Below, piece after piece: positions 22,126 through 41,667 of a DNA stretch of 64,000 nucleotides. Origin of the DNA: Siphonodentalium dalli. Lineage: Eukaryota; Mollusca; Scaphopoda; Gadilida; Siphonodentaliidae. The position numbers were made by a program, and so were the translations under genes. The notes beneath the pieces were generated by a model. It did no database searches. It saw only the letters and a list, made by a program, of their open reading frames with translations, and was not told the DNA's origin. The stretch lies in assembly GCA_032622095.1 (NCBI GenBank), contig CP136068.1:157487465-157551464 (forward strand), written 5' to 3'. How positions within the stretch are numbered: the first letter of the stretch is position 1; each line of letters starts with the position of its first letter.

Positions 22126-22575
22126 ACAAAAGTTTGGCCAAATGAAATATGTTTTGATCATATTCGAAAAAAAATTGGCCATTGGCCAATCTGGCCTATG
22201 CCTGCGTAAACTGTAAAACTAACACTAATCGGATCGGATCATAAATTATTTTATATGGGTCGAGTCTTAAATCTGGCCAAAGTACTGGGCAAAGTTTACA
22301 TATGTTCAGTTCAAAAAGACTGTTCGCGATCACGCGCTGCGATATGATAACCGCCTATATATATGTATGCCCTATATTAAAGAGAACTTATCGAGTTACA
22401 ACCTGAGTTGTGCGTTAGGATGGTTATATAGACGTGTATGTAAGTATTTTATGTAGCATGGATGTTACGACGTGGGTGCCAGGTGCACATTCAGTATTAC
22501 ATTTATCAAAAATAACGATTCGTGATGAGAATAATCTTTAGAAGTGGAATTAGGGGCTTACCAGGCTTATAATGT

Positions 22576-23096
22576 ACTCTTAGAACAAATGTGTATAAAT
22601 ACTACACAAAATGTGTTACATTTGATCTTAAACAAAATTGTGTAGAAATGACACATGACATATAATTATTAAATATGTCGGTGGAATATCATCAACGTTG
22701 AATATGATTGAATATGTGAGTGTATCATAGTTATTAGATGAAATGTGTTCTATTGGAGACACAAAACTCGTAAATGCTACCACAGAACAAACAATTGGCA
22801 GCAGCTTTAAACTTTGTTATACACTATGTTTGTGTAAAAACTGAACAACACATAATTGTGTAGCACAACGTTTTAAAGCAGCTGCCAATTTTGTATTATG
22901 GCAGCTTTTACGAGGTTTATGTCTCAAATAGAACATATCTCATCTATTAAATATAATATACTCACATATTCACTCATATTCAATTTTGAGAAAATTCCAC
23001 CGACATATTTATGTCATGTTGCATTTCTACACAATTTTGTTTAAGATCAAATGTAACACATATTGTGTAGTATTTATACACATTTGTTCTAAGAGT
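22576..23096. mobile_element. 520-bp foldback element
   Basis: The two halves are imperfect reverse complements over about 235 bp each. The left end is ACTCTTAGAACAAATGTGTA and the right end TACACATTTGTTCTAAGAGT. The interior pairs TTGGCAGCAGCTTTAAA with TTTAAAGCAGCTGCCAA around a 60-nt loop. No gene. Probably a MITE or foldback transposon. The flanks show no evident target duplication. Confidence 0.85.
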
Positions 23097-23455
23097 GTGT
23101 AAACCAATTATAGTTGATGGTTTGTTTCAAACCTTTAGGTGTATGTTAGTTTGTAAACTTAAAAGGCACACGCACGTTTTGCATAAATCCATCAAAAGAG
23201 ATTTTCTACAGATAATTTCTCTGGATCATCTTTATTGTATTTAGCATCTGAGCAATTATTAAAAGACGACGAAAACAATGGATTTTAATACATTTGAGAG
23301 GTTGAAAAAAAATTCTTTATTTTTCCCTTTCTGCTAGAATCCATATCCATATTTGAGAATGTCTGCCTGTCTCTCGGTGTTCAATAGAAATTCACGGGGA
23401 CCATCTAGATAGCACCAATGGGGTCTATTAGGGGTAAATATTTACCAGGAAGAAA

Positions 23456-24510
23456 ATGGTACGGGTTATAATTTCTAAAGTGACGCTGTTGTTGTCAGGG
23501 GCAGAACAGGTGGAGTGGCAGCGAATTTTGTTGTCGCCGATTTCGACCAAAGTTGTACATAATCACATCCATGATATGAGAAATCAAATGGTGTGGTTTA
23601 AAGAGAACAAAAGTGGCGCTGTTCGAGTCAGCGGTGCACGGAAGGGCGGAGGGGCACCAAAATTGATAAAAGTATATAGTTGTAGCGCCGATTTCCTCCA
23701 AATTGATACAAATTCTTCTCCATGATACAGGGAATCTAATCGTGCGATTTAAAGACGCCAAATTAATGCCGTTTGGATGAGAGATCGCGGCACTAAATTT
23801 GATACGAATGTGTTTCCACCAATTGTATATAGAGTCATCTTCATAATGAGTCTAATGGTGTGGTTTTAAGATGTCAAATTTGGCGCCGCTTGAGTCAGGG
23901 ATAGGAAGGGGAGGCTCATCAAAACTGATAAAAAAAAATTGTTTTAGCGCCAATTTCCATCAAATTTATTCACGTTCTTCTCCAATGATACGAAGAATCG
24001 AATCTTGTGGGTTAAAGACGCCACATTTGGCGCCTATATTTGCGAATGTTTGTTTGCCTGTCTGTGTTCTATATATAACTTCACGGGGGACCATCTAGAT
24101 GTCACCAAAGTTGTCTAACATTTGTAACTTTTTAATGAGGAAGATAATGGTGTGGGTTACAAAAGAGAAAACTATTTTAGCTCCGATTTGCACTAAATGG
24201 ATACACAATCATCTCCATTATATCATGTGTCTACTAGACGTGGTTTAAATATGTCAAACCTGGCGCCGTTCGAGTCATGAATAGGGGGGGGGGCACCAAA
24301 GCTGTTACAAATATGTTTAGCAAATATTTCCATCAATTTCATACACGTTCTTCTTCAATTATACGAGGAATTTTAATCATGATATTTAAATACGCCACAT
24401 TTGGTGCCGCTTGGGTCAGGTATGGCGAGAGGATAGGCAGTAACATTGATAAGATTGTTTTAGTCACCGATATCCAGCACAGTTATATAAATTCATCTCC
24501 ATAATTCGTT
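23456..24510. repeat. Degenerate tandem array, unit about 150-160 bp
   Basis: About six to seven diverged units, each with a GTCGCCGATTTCCACCAAAT-like word, a CTCCATGATACGA-like word, TGGTTTAAAGACGCCAAATT and a GCGCC-TTGAGTCAGG word followed by G/A-rich sequence. The same order occurs once at 4707-4900. No coding function is supported. Confidence 0.65.
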
Positions 24511-25320
24511 CTAATGAGTTTTCGGCATTCAAATTTCACATCGATAAAATTAATTGTGACTGAATTAAGTCACTTGAACTAAACAATTATATCTTCTCAA
24601 CTGTCATATTTATAAGAAGACGGGAATCAGAGTATTCATATAATGACTAGCAAAAACCGTTACATAGAAGAATGCAGTACAAGTATTTTTATCATTCTAT
24701 TTAAGAGATACATAATATTCGTGTATAATGAGGGACGTTGAACCGTCAGAAGATGGCATGTTAGAATGGTTCATGTATTATAACACATTTGAGTCTCTCC
24801 GACTCAAGATATTTTCCACAAAAATATACAATTTGTCAAGGAAGATGGTCTTTTATTTTTGCGGTTAAATGTGTGTATGGGGTTCAAGTTTTGATCCTTT
24901 ATAACAATATTTAAAAAAACAAATCTGTAAACGTACCAAAATATTCAACTTTCTGTTTTTAAGCCACAACAGTCGGCAACATAGTTATCCAAAATCCGTG
25001 TGGGTGAAATTTTGAAATCCATGATAGCATTCAGTATAGTACTGTTGTCCAGTGTGAACATGTTGCCTTTCATGCAAATTTAATATAAAAATTATACAAG
25101 AACACGACCCACTTAGGCCCACATGCGTACACTGAGTACGATAATGGCAGGGAGAAATGAACCACAAAGCTTAAGGATCGCAATCAGGGTCCACAAATGA
25201 CTCACAAAGTGGCTGCCAATATGGCCGAACACACTATAAAATTTTACAAACATAAAAAATGGTCGAATAATGTCCTGAATTCGAAAATTTACACTTGTTG
25301 TCTGTAGGAGATTTTTAAAG
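24511..25320. other. Intergenic, no gene recognised
   Basis: No repeat or protein family seen. A minus-strand open frame at 25113-25412 is hydrophobic in places but overlaps the foldback upstream of the fibrinogen gene and has no family features. Confidence 0.4.
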
Positions 25321-25321
25321 A

Positions 25322-25612
25322 GGTACTGTACACGTACAATCTGGTCATTTATGGGACCATCTCCTGTTTTACTCAACAAAATATGTGCAACAAATGAATG
25401 CATTTGAGCCATGGATTAGTGCAAATTACACTCATGTGAACAATGCAAGCAACATGGTAATTATAATGAAATTGAATTTATGACTCGTTCACAAAACACA
25501 TGATTATATTCTGCACTAATCCATATTCAAAATCATTCATTTGAATGCATACATTCTGTTTAGTATAACAAGGGATGGTCCCATAAATTGCCGGATTTAG
25601 AGTACAGTCCCC
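25322..25612. mobile_element. Foldback MITE just upstream of the fibrinogen-related gene
   Basis: Imperfect inverted repeat of about 290 bp. GTACTGTAC and TTATGGGACCATC at the left face GATGGTCCCATAA and GTACAGTCC at the right; the inner arms pair CCATGGATTAGTGCA with TGCACTAATCCATA. It ends about 70 bp before the ATG at 25684, so it lies within the promoter or a 5' UTR intron. Confidence 0.75.
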
Positions 25613-25683
25613 CTTATCAGGCACAAAACTAAATCCCCCTATTTTTCTCTCGACAGAGTATAATTACCTATCTGTTTTTGACG

Positions 25684-33333
<7,650 letters not shown>

Positions 33334-33425
33334 GCCAAATTTCTACAGCTGGCAATTTTGTTTATAATGTATTAATCTTTTTGTTACATTTTTTTCAAAC
33401 ATTTACATAAAGTGTATATAAATGC

Positions 33426-33678
33426 ACTTTAACCATTTCATGACGGTAGCATTACAGACCATGTGCCAGTGTATGCTCTTATATATGAGAGTCTCCCATA
33501 TAGGGAGACACATATATAAGAGAATGCACTGACTTACAAGATCAAGGTAAATAATATTAGGCCAATGCATTCTCCTATATATGCGAGGCGCCATATGGAC
33601 GACTCGCATATATAAGAGAATGCATTGGCACAGGGTTTTCGCCAAAATTCAGGAAGCTCCAGTCATGGAATGGTTAAC
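33426..33678. mobile_element. Palindrome-pair MITE, subfamily 2
   Basis: Ends TTAACCATTTCATGACGG and CCAGTCATGGAATGGTTAA. The first palindrome tip reads GAGTCTCCC and GGGAGACAC instead of the usual GAGTCGACC / GGTCGCCTC, i.e. both arms have changed together. The second palindrome keeps the family core. It lies in or just past the 3' end of the fibrinogen gene. Confidence 0.75.
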
Positions 33679-33692
33679 AACAAGTGAGTTGA

Positions 33693-33855
33693 GTCACAGC
33701 AGCCCATTCGAATAGACGTGGACAACATTATAATGTTTTCCACGTCTATTCGAATGGGCTGCTGTGACTAGTACGTAAACCAGATAAGATATTGGGATAG
33801 ACAGATGCTGTGTTTAAAGACAGTATATGTCTATCCCAATATCTTAGCTGGTTTA
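33693..33855. repeat. Two adjacent near-perfect hairpins
   Basis: Hairpin 1 has perfect 30-bp arms 33693-33722 and 33739-33768 (left arm starts GTCACAGCAGCCCATTCG). Hairpin 2 has 28-bp arms 33776-33803 and 33828-33855 with one mismatch (left arm starts TAAACCAGATAAGATATTGG). Only 7 bp separates them. They are unrelated in sequence to each other or to the neighbouring MITE. Confidence 0.92.
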
Positions 33856-33937
33856 TTGGTGTATCAGCAGACTGGGACTAGCTCAGTCATTATCATAATT
33901 TCAGAGACATAAATTTTGTTCTCTATTAATTCTTATG

Positions 33938-34406
33938 TTAAGGTACTCAATCCGATCAGACGCTCCTAAATTACTATTTATTTGGCTTCGGGGGTAAAAA
34001 AAATATTTGATTCGAGTCGGGGAACCCACCCATCAAAGACATCAACTTAAAGCTCAGAGTGATCAGATATCGATTTTTGAAGTTTGTTATTTCTCGAAAT
34101 GTGTAATAATATGTGACCTAGAAACACGTGGTCAAACGGAGGGTCTCGGACAAAATTGCGGATGAAGATGGATAACTAAAAATCAAGTGGTAATACTTTA
34201 GTGATAATACGGCCATATTTTGTTGAACAAAATGTTGATAAATAAGAAGTTTTTGGGAAATTTGATACCATAGTTGACAGTCACTTGCTTAGCATTATTT
34301 TGTTACAATAAATCGATTCTGAAAACTAAAGCGTATTTTGAAGAAATGTTCTTGTTGTCGTGTCTTGATGGTATGGGGACCGTCTGATCGGATTGAGTAC
34401 CTTTAA
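33938..34406 (+). mobile_element. MITE family B, most complete copy
   Basis: About 469 bp with both inverted ends (GGTACTCAATCCGATCAGAC at left, GTCTGATCGGATTGAGTACC at right) and TTAA at both edges. The ends suggest a TTAA-targeting family. No ORF. The best reference copy for the other members. Confidence 0.78.
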
Positions 34407-34829
34407 TCGAGTCGAAGACGAGATTTATTCTGGTAAAGAACTATTGGCATGCACAATTTAGAGCACAATTGACCGCATACCATACTAACCGTTAACTTGT
34501 CTTTTTGAAGAGACAGCAGACGTTAGACTTTTATATATATATATATTTCGGTTTTATAGTCAAAATTCTGATAAGAAATTATTATGTTAGCACATGTATA
34601 CGAAATCAATCATTAGAGAGGTTTGGATTGGGCTAGGACACTGTTCCACTTCTGTCTAAAAGTTATTATTGTAATTTTGATATAAATAGTTGCATTTTTT
34701 AAATTTGTTATTGGTACATAAAGAAATTAAAAATGGCAAAATGTTTGATGAAGTTCTTTATAGTTATCTGTTTATTACATTCCTAATTTCTGATTTACCT
34801 TGATTTCTCGAGGGGCTATAACCAATAAT

Positions 34830-35400
34830 TTGAATTATGTCACTTTATCTAGTAGTCCAGGAGATATTGGTCTATACTTGCACCCCCAGGACTCAATATC
34901 ACTCCACTAATTTTCTTCCTCAATGTCTCCTCTAATTTTATTCGGTTGTTAGCAAGAAAAACAAGAGACGCAGAGACTCCAGACAAGATGGCGTCCATCA
35001 TGGCGGCCATTTTGTTTGATATGCACCAGGTCTCTTTGGTCGCAATTTTAATAATTATATTATCACATTCGTTTTATTTTCAACTCGATTCATTATACTA
35101 ATATACGGCGCTTAAAATTAGCCAAAATATTCGACACCAAAATCTAATATGGTGGCCAATATGGCGTCAAATGGCACATTTTCGGCATTTCACCACATAT
35201 CGTTTGTCTCTGTCGGAAAACATGAGCATCTGGGTGCTATTTTATATATTTATCTTCTAGAAGAGTCATTTGCGCACACAATGAGGCCATAACATGCATG
35301 GATTCATAGTCCGATATTTTCGCCAGAAATCACGTTTTTCCAAATGCCAGTATAATCCGGTCAACGTCGAATCGACGTCACATAATAGCGTAATGTCTAT
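34830..35400. repeat. Dispersed repeat, inverted partner of 27170-27690
   Basis: Contains ATCATGGCGGCCATTTTG, GGAGATATTGGTC and CACCACATATCG. Rich in AAGATGGCGTCC-like words. 34407-34829 shows only an AT-rich patch (TATATATATA near 34532). Confidence 0.6.
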
Positions 35401-35537
35401 TTCGATTCAATGTTATTATTAATCCTCCGATGCATATATTATGTGTAGGAAATGCCTCGGCTAGGATTTCTCGTATACTTGAGTTGAGAAATATTTAACC
35501 AAATCCTAGATAACGGCCAAAAAAAAATGATAAAAAA

Positions 35538-35618
35538 TTGTTAGGCCAATGCATTCTCTTATATATGCGAGGCGACCTATGGTCGACTCGCATATATGAG
35601 AGAATGCATTGGCACAGA
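35538..35618. repeat. Solo MITE palindrome
   Basis: A single palindrome of the MITE core (CCAATGCATTCTCTTATATA on both arms, GCGAGGCGACC tip) without either MITE end, embedded in unrelated sequence. Confidence 0.85.
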
Positions 35619-35869
35619 GTAAAAAAAATCCCGACTTACGACTGGATTTGATATGGCGGGTCACATATTGTGGGGAGACTTGTCGCAAAGACACAACATT
35701 TCGAACATACTCAGAATAAGCTATCACAGGAATATACGTAATCGAGCAGCCCCGCATCTTACTCTTATGTGCATAAGATGGCGACTAGATACATAGAGAG
35801 TTGTAAATCACATTAAGTTAACTGTTGGTTATAAACCTACAACGTTGCCCCGATATCGATGTATATTTC

Positions 35870-38560
35870 CTGAGAAATTCCTGGTCCGGGTTATATTTGC
35901 AGCTGCAACGTCACGTGACTGAACTACATGATACCATTGGCCACAATGAGCAAACGCCCATATTCAGAAGAGTCTTATTCGAACTATCTACTGCGATATT
36001 TTAAAATCAGTATAAATCTCAATAACTATAGCCTTAAAAGTGATTTTCTTTAGATTGTATATCACTATGGTTACTATCGACGTACGGCGTATTGTATATC
36101 ACTATAACTATCGACGTACGGTGTATTGTATATCACTATAACTATCGACGTACGGTGTATTGTATATCACTATGGTTACTATCGACGTACGGTGTATTGT
36201 ATATCACTATGGTTACTATCGACGTACGGTGTATTGTATATCACTATGGTTACTATCGACGTACGGTGTATTGTATATCACTGGTTACTATCGACGTACG
36301 GTGTATTGTATATCACTATAACTATCGACGTACGGTGTATTGTATATCACTATAACTATCGACGTACGGTGTATTGTATATCACTATAACTATCGACGTA
36401 CGTGTGTTGTATATCACTATAACTATCGACGAACGGTGTATTGTATATCACTATAACTATCGACGTACGGTGTATTGTATATCACTATAACTATCGACGT
36501 ACGGTGTATTGTATATTACTATAACTATCGACGTACGGTGTATTGTATATCACTATAACTATCGACGTACGGTGTATTGTATATCACTATAACTATCGAC
36601 GTACGGTGTATTGTATATCACTATAACTATCGACGTACGGTGTATTGTATATCACTATAACTATCGACGTACGGTGTATTGTATAACACTATAACTATCG
36701 ACGTACGGTGTATTGTATATCACTATAACTATCGACGTACGGTGTATTGTATATCACTATAACTATCGACGTACGGTGTATTGTATATCACTATAACTAT
36801 CGACGTACGGTGTGTTGTATATCACTATAACTATCGACGTACGGTGTGTTGTATATCACTATAACTATCGACGTACGGTGTATTGTATATCACTATGGTT
36901 ACTATCGACGTACGGTGTGTTGTATATCACTATAACTATCGACGTACGGTGTATTGTATATCACTATAACTATCGACGTACGGTGTATTGTATATCGCTA
37001 TAACTATCGACGTACGGTGTATTGTATATCACTATAACTATCGACGTACGGCGTATTGTATATCACTATAACTATCGACGTACGGCGTATTGTATATCAC
37101 TATAACTATCGACGTACGGTGTATTGTATATCACTATAACTATCGACGTACGGTGTATTGTATATCACTATAACTATCGACGTACGGTGTATTGTATATC
37201 ACTATAACTATCGACGTACGGTGTATTGTATATCACTATAACTATCGACGTACGGTGTATTGTATATCACTATAACTATCGACGTACGGTGTATTGTATA
37301 TCACTATAACTATCGACGTACGGTGTATTGTATATCACTATTACTATCGACGTACGGTGTGTTGTATATCACTATAACTATCGACGTACGGTGTATTGTA
37401 TATCACTATAACTATCGACGTACGGTGTATTGTATATCACTATAACTATCGACGTACGGTGTATTGTATATCACTATAACTATCGACGTACGGTGTATTG
37501 TATATCACTATAACTATCGACGTACGGTGTATTGTATATCACTATAACTATCGACGTACGGTGTATTGTATATCACTATAACTATCGACGTACGGTGTAT
37601 TGTATATCACTATAACTATCGACGTACGGTGTATTGTATATCACTATAACTGTCGACGTACGGTGTATTGTATATCACTATAACTATCGACGTACGGTGT
37701 ATTGTATATCACTATAACTATCGACGTACGGTGTATTGTATATCACTATAACTATCGACGTACGGTGTATTGTATATCACTATAACCATCGACGTACGGT
37801 GTATTGTATATCACTATAATCATCGACGTACGGTGTGTTGTATATCACTATAACTATCGACGTACGGTGTATTGTATATCACTATAACTATCGACGTACG
37901 GTGTATTGTATATCACTATAACTATCGAGGTACGGTGTATTGTATATCACTATAACTATCGACGTACGGTGTATTGTATATCACTATAACTATCGACGTA
38001 CGGTGTATTGTATATCACTATAACTATCGACGTACGGTGTATTGTATATCACTATAACTATCGACGTACGGTGTATTGTATATCACTATAACTATCGACG
38101 TACGGTGTATTGTATATCACTATAACTATCGACGTACGGTGTATTGTATATCACTATAACTATCGACGTACGGTGTATTGTATATCACTATAACTATCGA
38201 CGTACGGTGTATTGTATATCACTATAACTATCGACGTACGGTGTATTGTATATCACTATAACTATCGACGTACGGTGTATTGTGTTTGGAAAGTTCCAGA
38301 CCCGGCTTCCCAGCTTCGCTGCAACGTCAAGTGATTGATATACGCTATTTCATTGGTCATATTGATTATATTGCTTTTTGGAACTATCGAAAATACCATA
38401 TATGCACTTGACACCGATGACTAGCGTATCTTGTTTGAGAAATACCGGCTTTCCAGCCGCGAGGCAATGTCACGTGCCTTAAATGCGCAATCTCATTTGA
38501 CAACTTGAGCGAAAGCATATTGTCCAATAGAGTCTTGTTACATCTCTAGAGGCGGGTGCC
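35870..38560. repeat. Diverged repeats flanking the satellite
   Basis: Three diverged segments (35870-35990 left; 38285-38400 and 38440-38550 right) share a CCGGcTT-CCAGC word, GCAACGTCACGTG-like words and CATTGGTCA/CATTGGCCA, then AGAGTCTT. The satellite appears to have grown inside an older duplicated sequence. Confidence 0.45.
36054..38284 (+). repeat. 34-bp satellite array, about 65 units
   Basis: A 2.2 kb head-to-tail array of a 34-bp unit containing TATCGACGTACGGTGTAT and TGTATATCACTATA. Most units are identical. Some near the left end are 37-bp variants with an extra GGTT (36066-36300, one more near 36895). Point variants (CGCGTATTG, GTGTGTTG, one CGAGG) are scattered. The unit has the palindrome CGTACG. 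Apparent open frames come from the periodicity. Confidence 0.98.
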
Positions 38561-39299
38561 GCCTGCTTGTAAACACCTCAAAATCAGTGAGTTTCCCCTG
38601 ACATATATAGAGGATCTCCATAGGGTTCAATTGTAGAGTAATGCACCCCTATCCCTTCTTATTCAAGGGACGTGATGGTACATACTAAATATATCTATCT
38701 TAATATAAACGAACGATAGTTACCCCAACCAAATTACCAAGGTCATACTCGGCGAGGCCGCGACCTAGGAGTTATGCAAGGCTAGCCACAAAGGAAAGAA
38801 AGTCTTATGTAACAACTTCAGTTCACCCAGCGGTCAGGACAGACAAAGAGATATACTAATGACCGCTATAAGTCATTAGCGTATATATAAACCAAACATT
38901 AATCTACTCTTCAATCAGTTTCGGCTCTTCAGACTAATTGGCAGACATCAACATCAGCTCGCTAATTAATAAGCGACGCTCCTGTCATTCCATCCACCCA
39001 ATATTTGATTCATGACATTGCTGTTGACTATACATTGATATTAGATGATATGAATAAAAGATATACACAGAACTGACTTTGTTCCTCCACACAATGTTAA
39101 ATTTAGATCGCAGCTGTAGCCAGTGAGAACCCACTGATCACATCCATATTTCCAAAAAAATGTCCGATGTTCACACTTAGCAGTTGTCATAATATTTAAA
39201 ATCGCACCGATTACCATACGCCAAATGGCACCATCTATCATTTTCGATAAAAACAAAACGCTCTTTAAATTATTTTGACCCTCTTTTAGGCCGACCATC

Positions 39300-40850
39300 C
39301 AGGGGGGGGGGGCGTAAAAAGGTTGCGAGACGTGGTGGTGGTTTTTTTACATTGCCATTTTTTTACACCCACCCACCCTTTCTTGCATTTTTTTTTTCCG
39401 AAAATTTTAGACACCGACCCCAAAACCCCAACGCTTTATGTTGGTCCCCTCTGTAAAAACGACCAACCGCTCTATATTGCTCCCTTCTTTGAAAGACTTC
39501 CTGTTTACAAACATTTACAAGACAACTATTTTCTTGGCTGATAATTATGCGATAATCAGCAGTAATCAGCGATAATCTCAACTAAATTGAACTCTTAAAG
39601 CAATCAACAAAGGTAGAATTTGATGTGATTATATTGGTAAATTTATAACCCAGCCTATTCATCTGTGTGAGTAGATGAAAAATATGTTGAATACCCTGGA
39701 ATGACAACAAAAAATAACTAGGGCCAGTGTTAGGGCCTATAATAGAATAAAAAATTACACAAAATTAAATTTATCTTTTTTTTTCAGACATCAACCAGCA
39801 TCAACTAGTAGGCCTAGAGCCTATAGTAATACCAAAAGGAAAATGTGCATATGAATTAGCTTTTATGTATGCCTGCGTGACCACCGACCCGACCTCGCAT
39901 TACGACTTGGGACTAGGCCTAAAATATTGTTTAACCCTTTGAGTTTGAACGCGGATGGTCAATTTAGTGCCAAATCCATATACACGGATGTGCACTTTAG
40001 TGACATGTGACCGTGGAGATGAGGTCACAGTAAGCGTAACGTCATTGTGTTGGTGTAGGGAAGATAACTCCAATTTGGTCTTCTGTTTACAGTATACCGG
40101 CTGTACTCTTGATTTACTATTATATGTCTACCTGTGTCTACTATATATTATTAACTATACATTATTCTGATACACTGAGAATACCGGCGGTTATTTGAAC
40201 GAGTGGGAGCCCCGCGCCAGGGTGCTACTAATGCTCTGGGGCCATAGTGTTCGAAGGGTTAAAAATAAAATGAGTTGCCCTGCGTTGAGTGTCACATGGC
40301 CATAATTGTATCACATATGCTGATATGCAATCAATTTTAGTGTACAAACACTGATACAAATACTTATTTCATACATTACACTCATGCATCAACTAACTGT
40401 ATGAATAAAGAGTATAAGAATTATTGTAATTAATATTCTGTCATGACTTGTTAGCTGATATTGTCAGACTGCATTAAGTTCACCCTACCCTAGAGCTATC
40501 TGAAGTATTTTTTTTATTGAACTACACCGTGAACTAGACAATTTTCATTATAAAAACTGCCAAGCAAGCTGAAACAGACACAATAAGAAAAAATTGCCCG
40601 CAAAAAAAATAAATGAAAATTTTGGGACCCACCCCCACAATATTCACTATTTTTCCATTTTATATCAACTTATGGGGGTAATTATAACAATATTGAATGT
40701 ATTAGTGCTTCTCATATTGCAACAAGCCACAACATATAAACAAATATGTTTAAAATGCAAACAAAGTGGTCAAAAACTGTTTCCGGCCTCGGGTACCCAC
40801 CCACCCCCCTACCTCACGTCTCGTAAAAACAAATTCGGCCCCCCCCCCTG
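39300..40850. mobile_element. hAT-like DNA transposon, 1.55 kb, nonautonomous
   Basis: Ends CAGGGGGGGGGG and CCCCCCCCCTG, with GACCATC duplicated at 39293-39299 and 40851-40857 (7 bp clear; hAT elements normally make 8). Further inward both ends carry CGAGACGTG. CA(G)-rich ends with such duplications point to hAT. The interior has no recognisable transposase and contains a nested TTAA element. Confidence 0.65.
39931..40262. mobile_element. TTAA-flanked element nested in the hAT-like element
   Basis: 332 bp with TTAA at both edges and ends CCCTTTGAGTTTGAACGC and GTGTTCGAAGGG. Piggy-Bac-like by target and CCC start, but the interior differs from the palindrome MITEs. A GGTCACAGTAAGCGTAACGT word lies inside. 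No conserved gene. Confidence 0.65.
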
Positions 40851-41277
40851 GACCATCCAAAATTTAAGAATGGAAACAAGTCGATCCTGAAAATAAACCT
40901 AATAGGCATACAACATTTTTGTTCAGATGGCTGTTAGCAAGCAAAAAATGCGATATGACATACGGAATCTGACTATTTGTCAAACGCGTCACTGAATATC
41001 ATTTTGGGGGAGGTGTAAGTTTTTGCCCCATATTCGCACTACGTACGACATAGGAACACACTAATACAGCCACCAATAGTATATATGCCACGGATAACAT
41101 ATTTTTCGATAAACAGAGTTGAAACATGCACATTTAGATGAATCAGCGGGAAAAAATATGTTCTTTATATTCACAGCTCGAACGTCAAACGATTATCTGG
41201 CAACCTTTTACCATTTCAATACCACTCACATAACTGTATTCCCAATCAAAGGAAGAAAAAGATAAATTGAATATAGT

Positions 41278-41667
41278 TTAACCCTTTACCCAACAAAACG
41301 GCCAAAACCGGCCAAATAAAGCTTCAACAGCCTAAAATATCTTTGGTCTGTCTCAATAGAACCATACAAATATGGATATCATTGGAACCGGCTCCTTGAC
41401 CACATTGTGATAGTTACAGTTATGCCCTGTGCCAATGTATTCTCTTATATATGCGAGTCGACCATAGGTCGCCTCGCATATATAAGAGAATGCATTGGCC
41501 TAAAAAAAAAAATCTTTTTTAACACTTTTTACCATTCTTTAACAATTTTATAATTTTTAATGTGTTAAGCCAATGCATTCTCTTATATATGCGAGGCGAC
41601 CTATGGTCGACTCGCATATATAAGAGAATGCATTGGCACAGGGCCGTTCTGTTGGGTAAAGGGTTAA
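41278..41667 (+). mobile_element. Palindrome-pair piggyBac-like MITE, copy 5 (complete)
   Basis: TTAA on both sides and CCCTTTACCCAACA ends. Palindromes about 41431-41499 and 41570-41637, again reverse complements of each other. A 10-bp deletion in the T-rich spacer distinguishes it from copy 2. Confidence 0.87.

Noticed and set aside
25113-25412. Possible upstream minus-strand gene with hydrophobic stretches
   Set aside because: Overlaps the foldback MITE, has no splice context and no recognised family.
36092-37445. Open frames with repeats of YRRTVYCISL
   Set aside because: Produced by the 34-bp satellite; the frame shifts every unit and depends on unit length.
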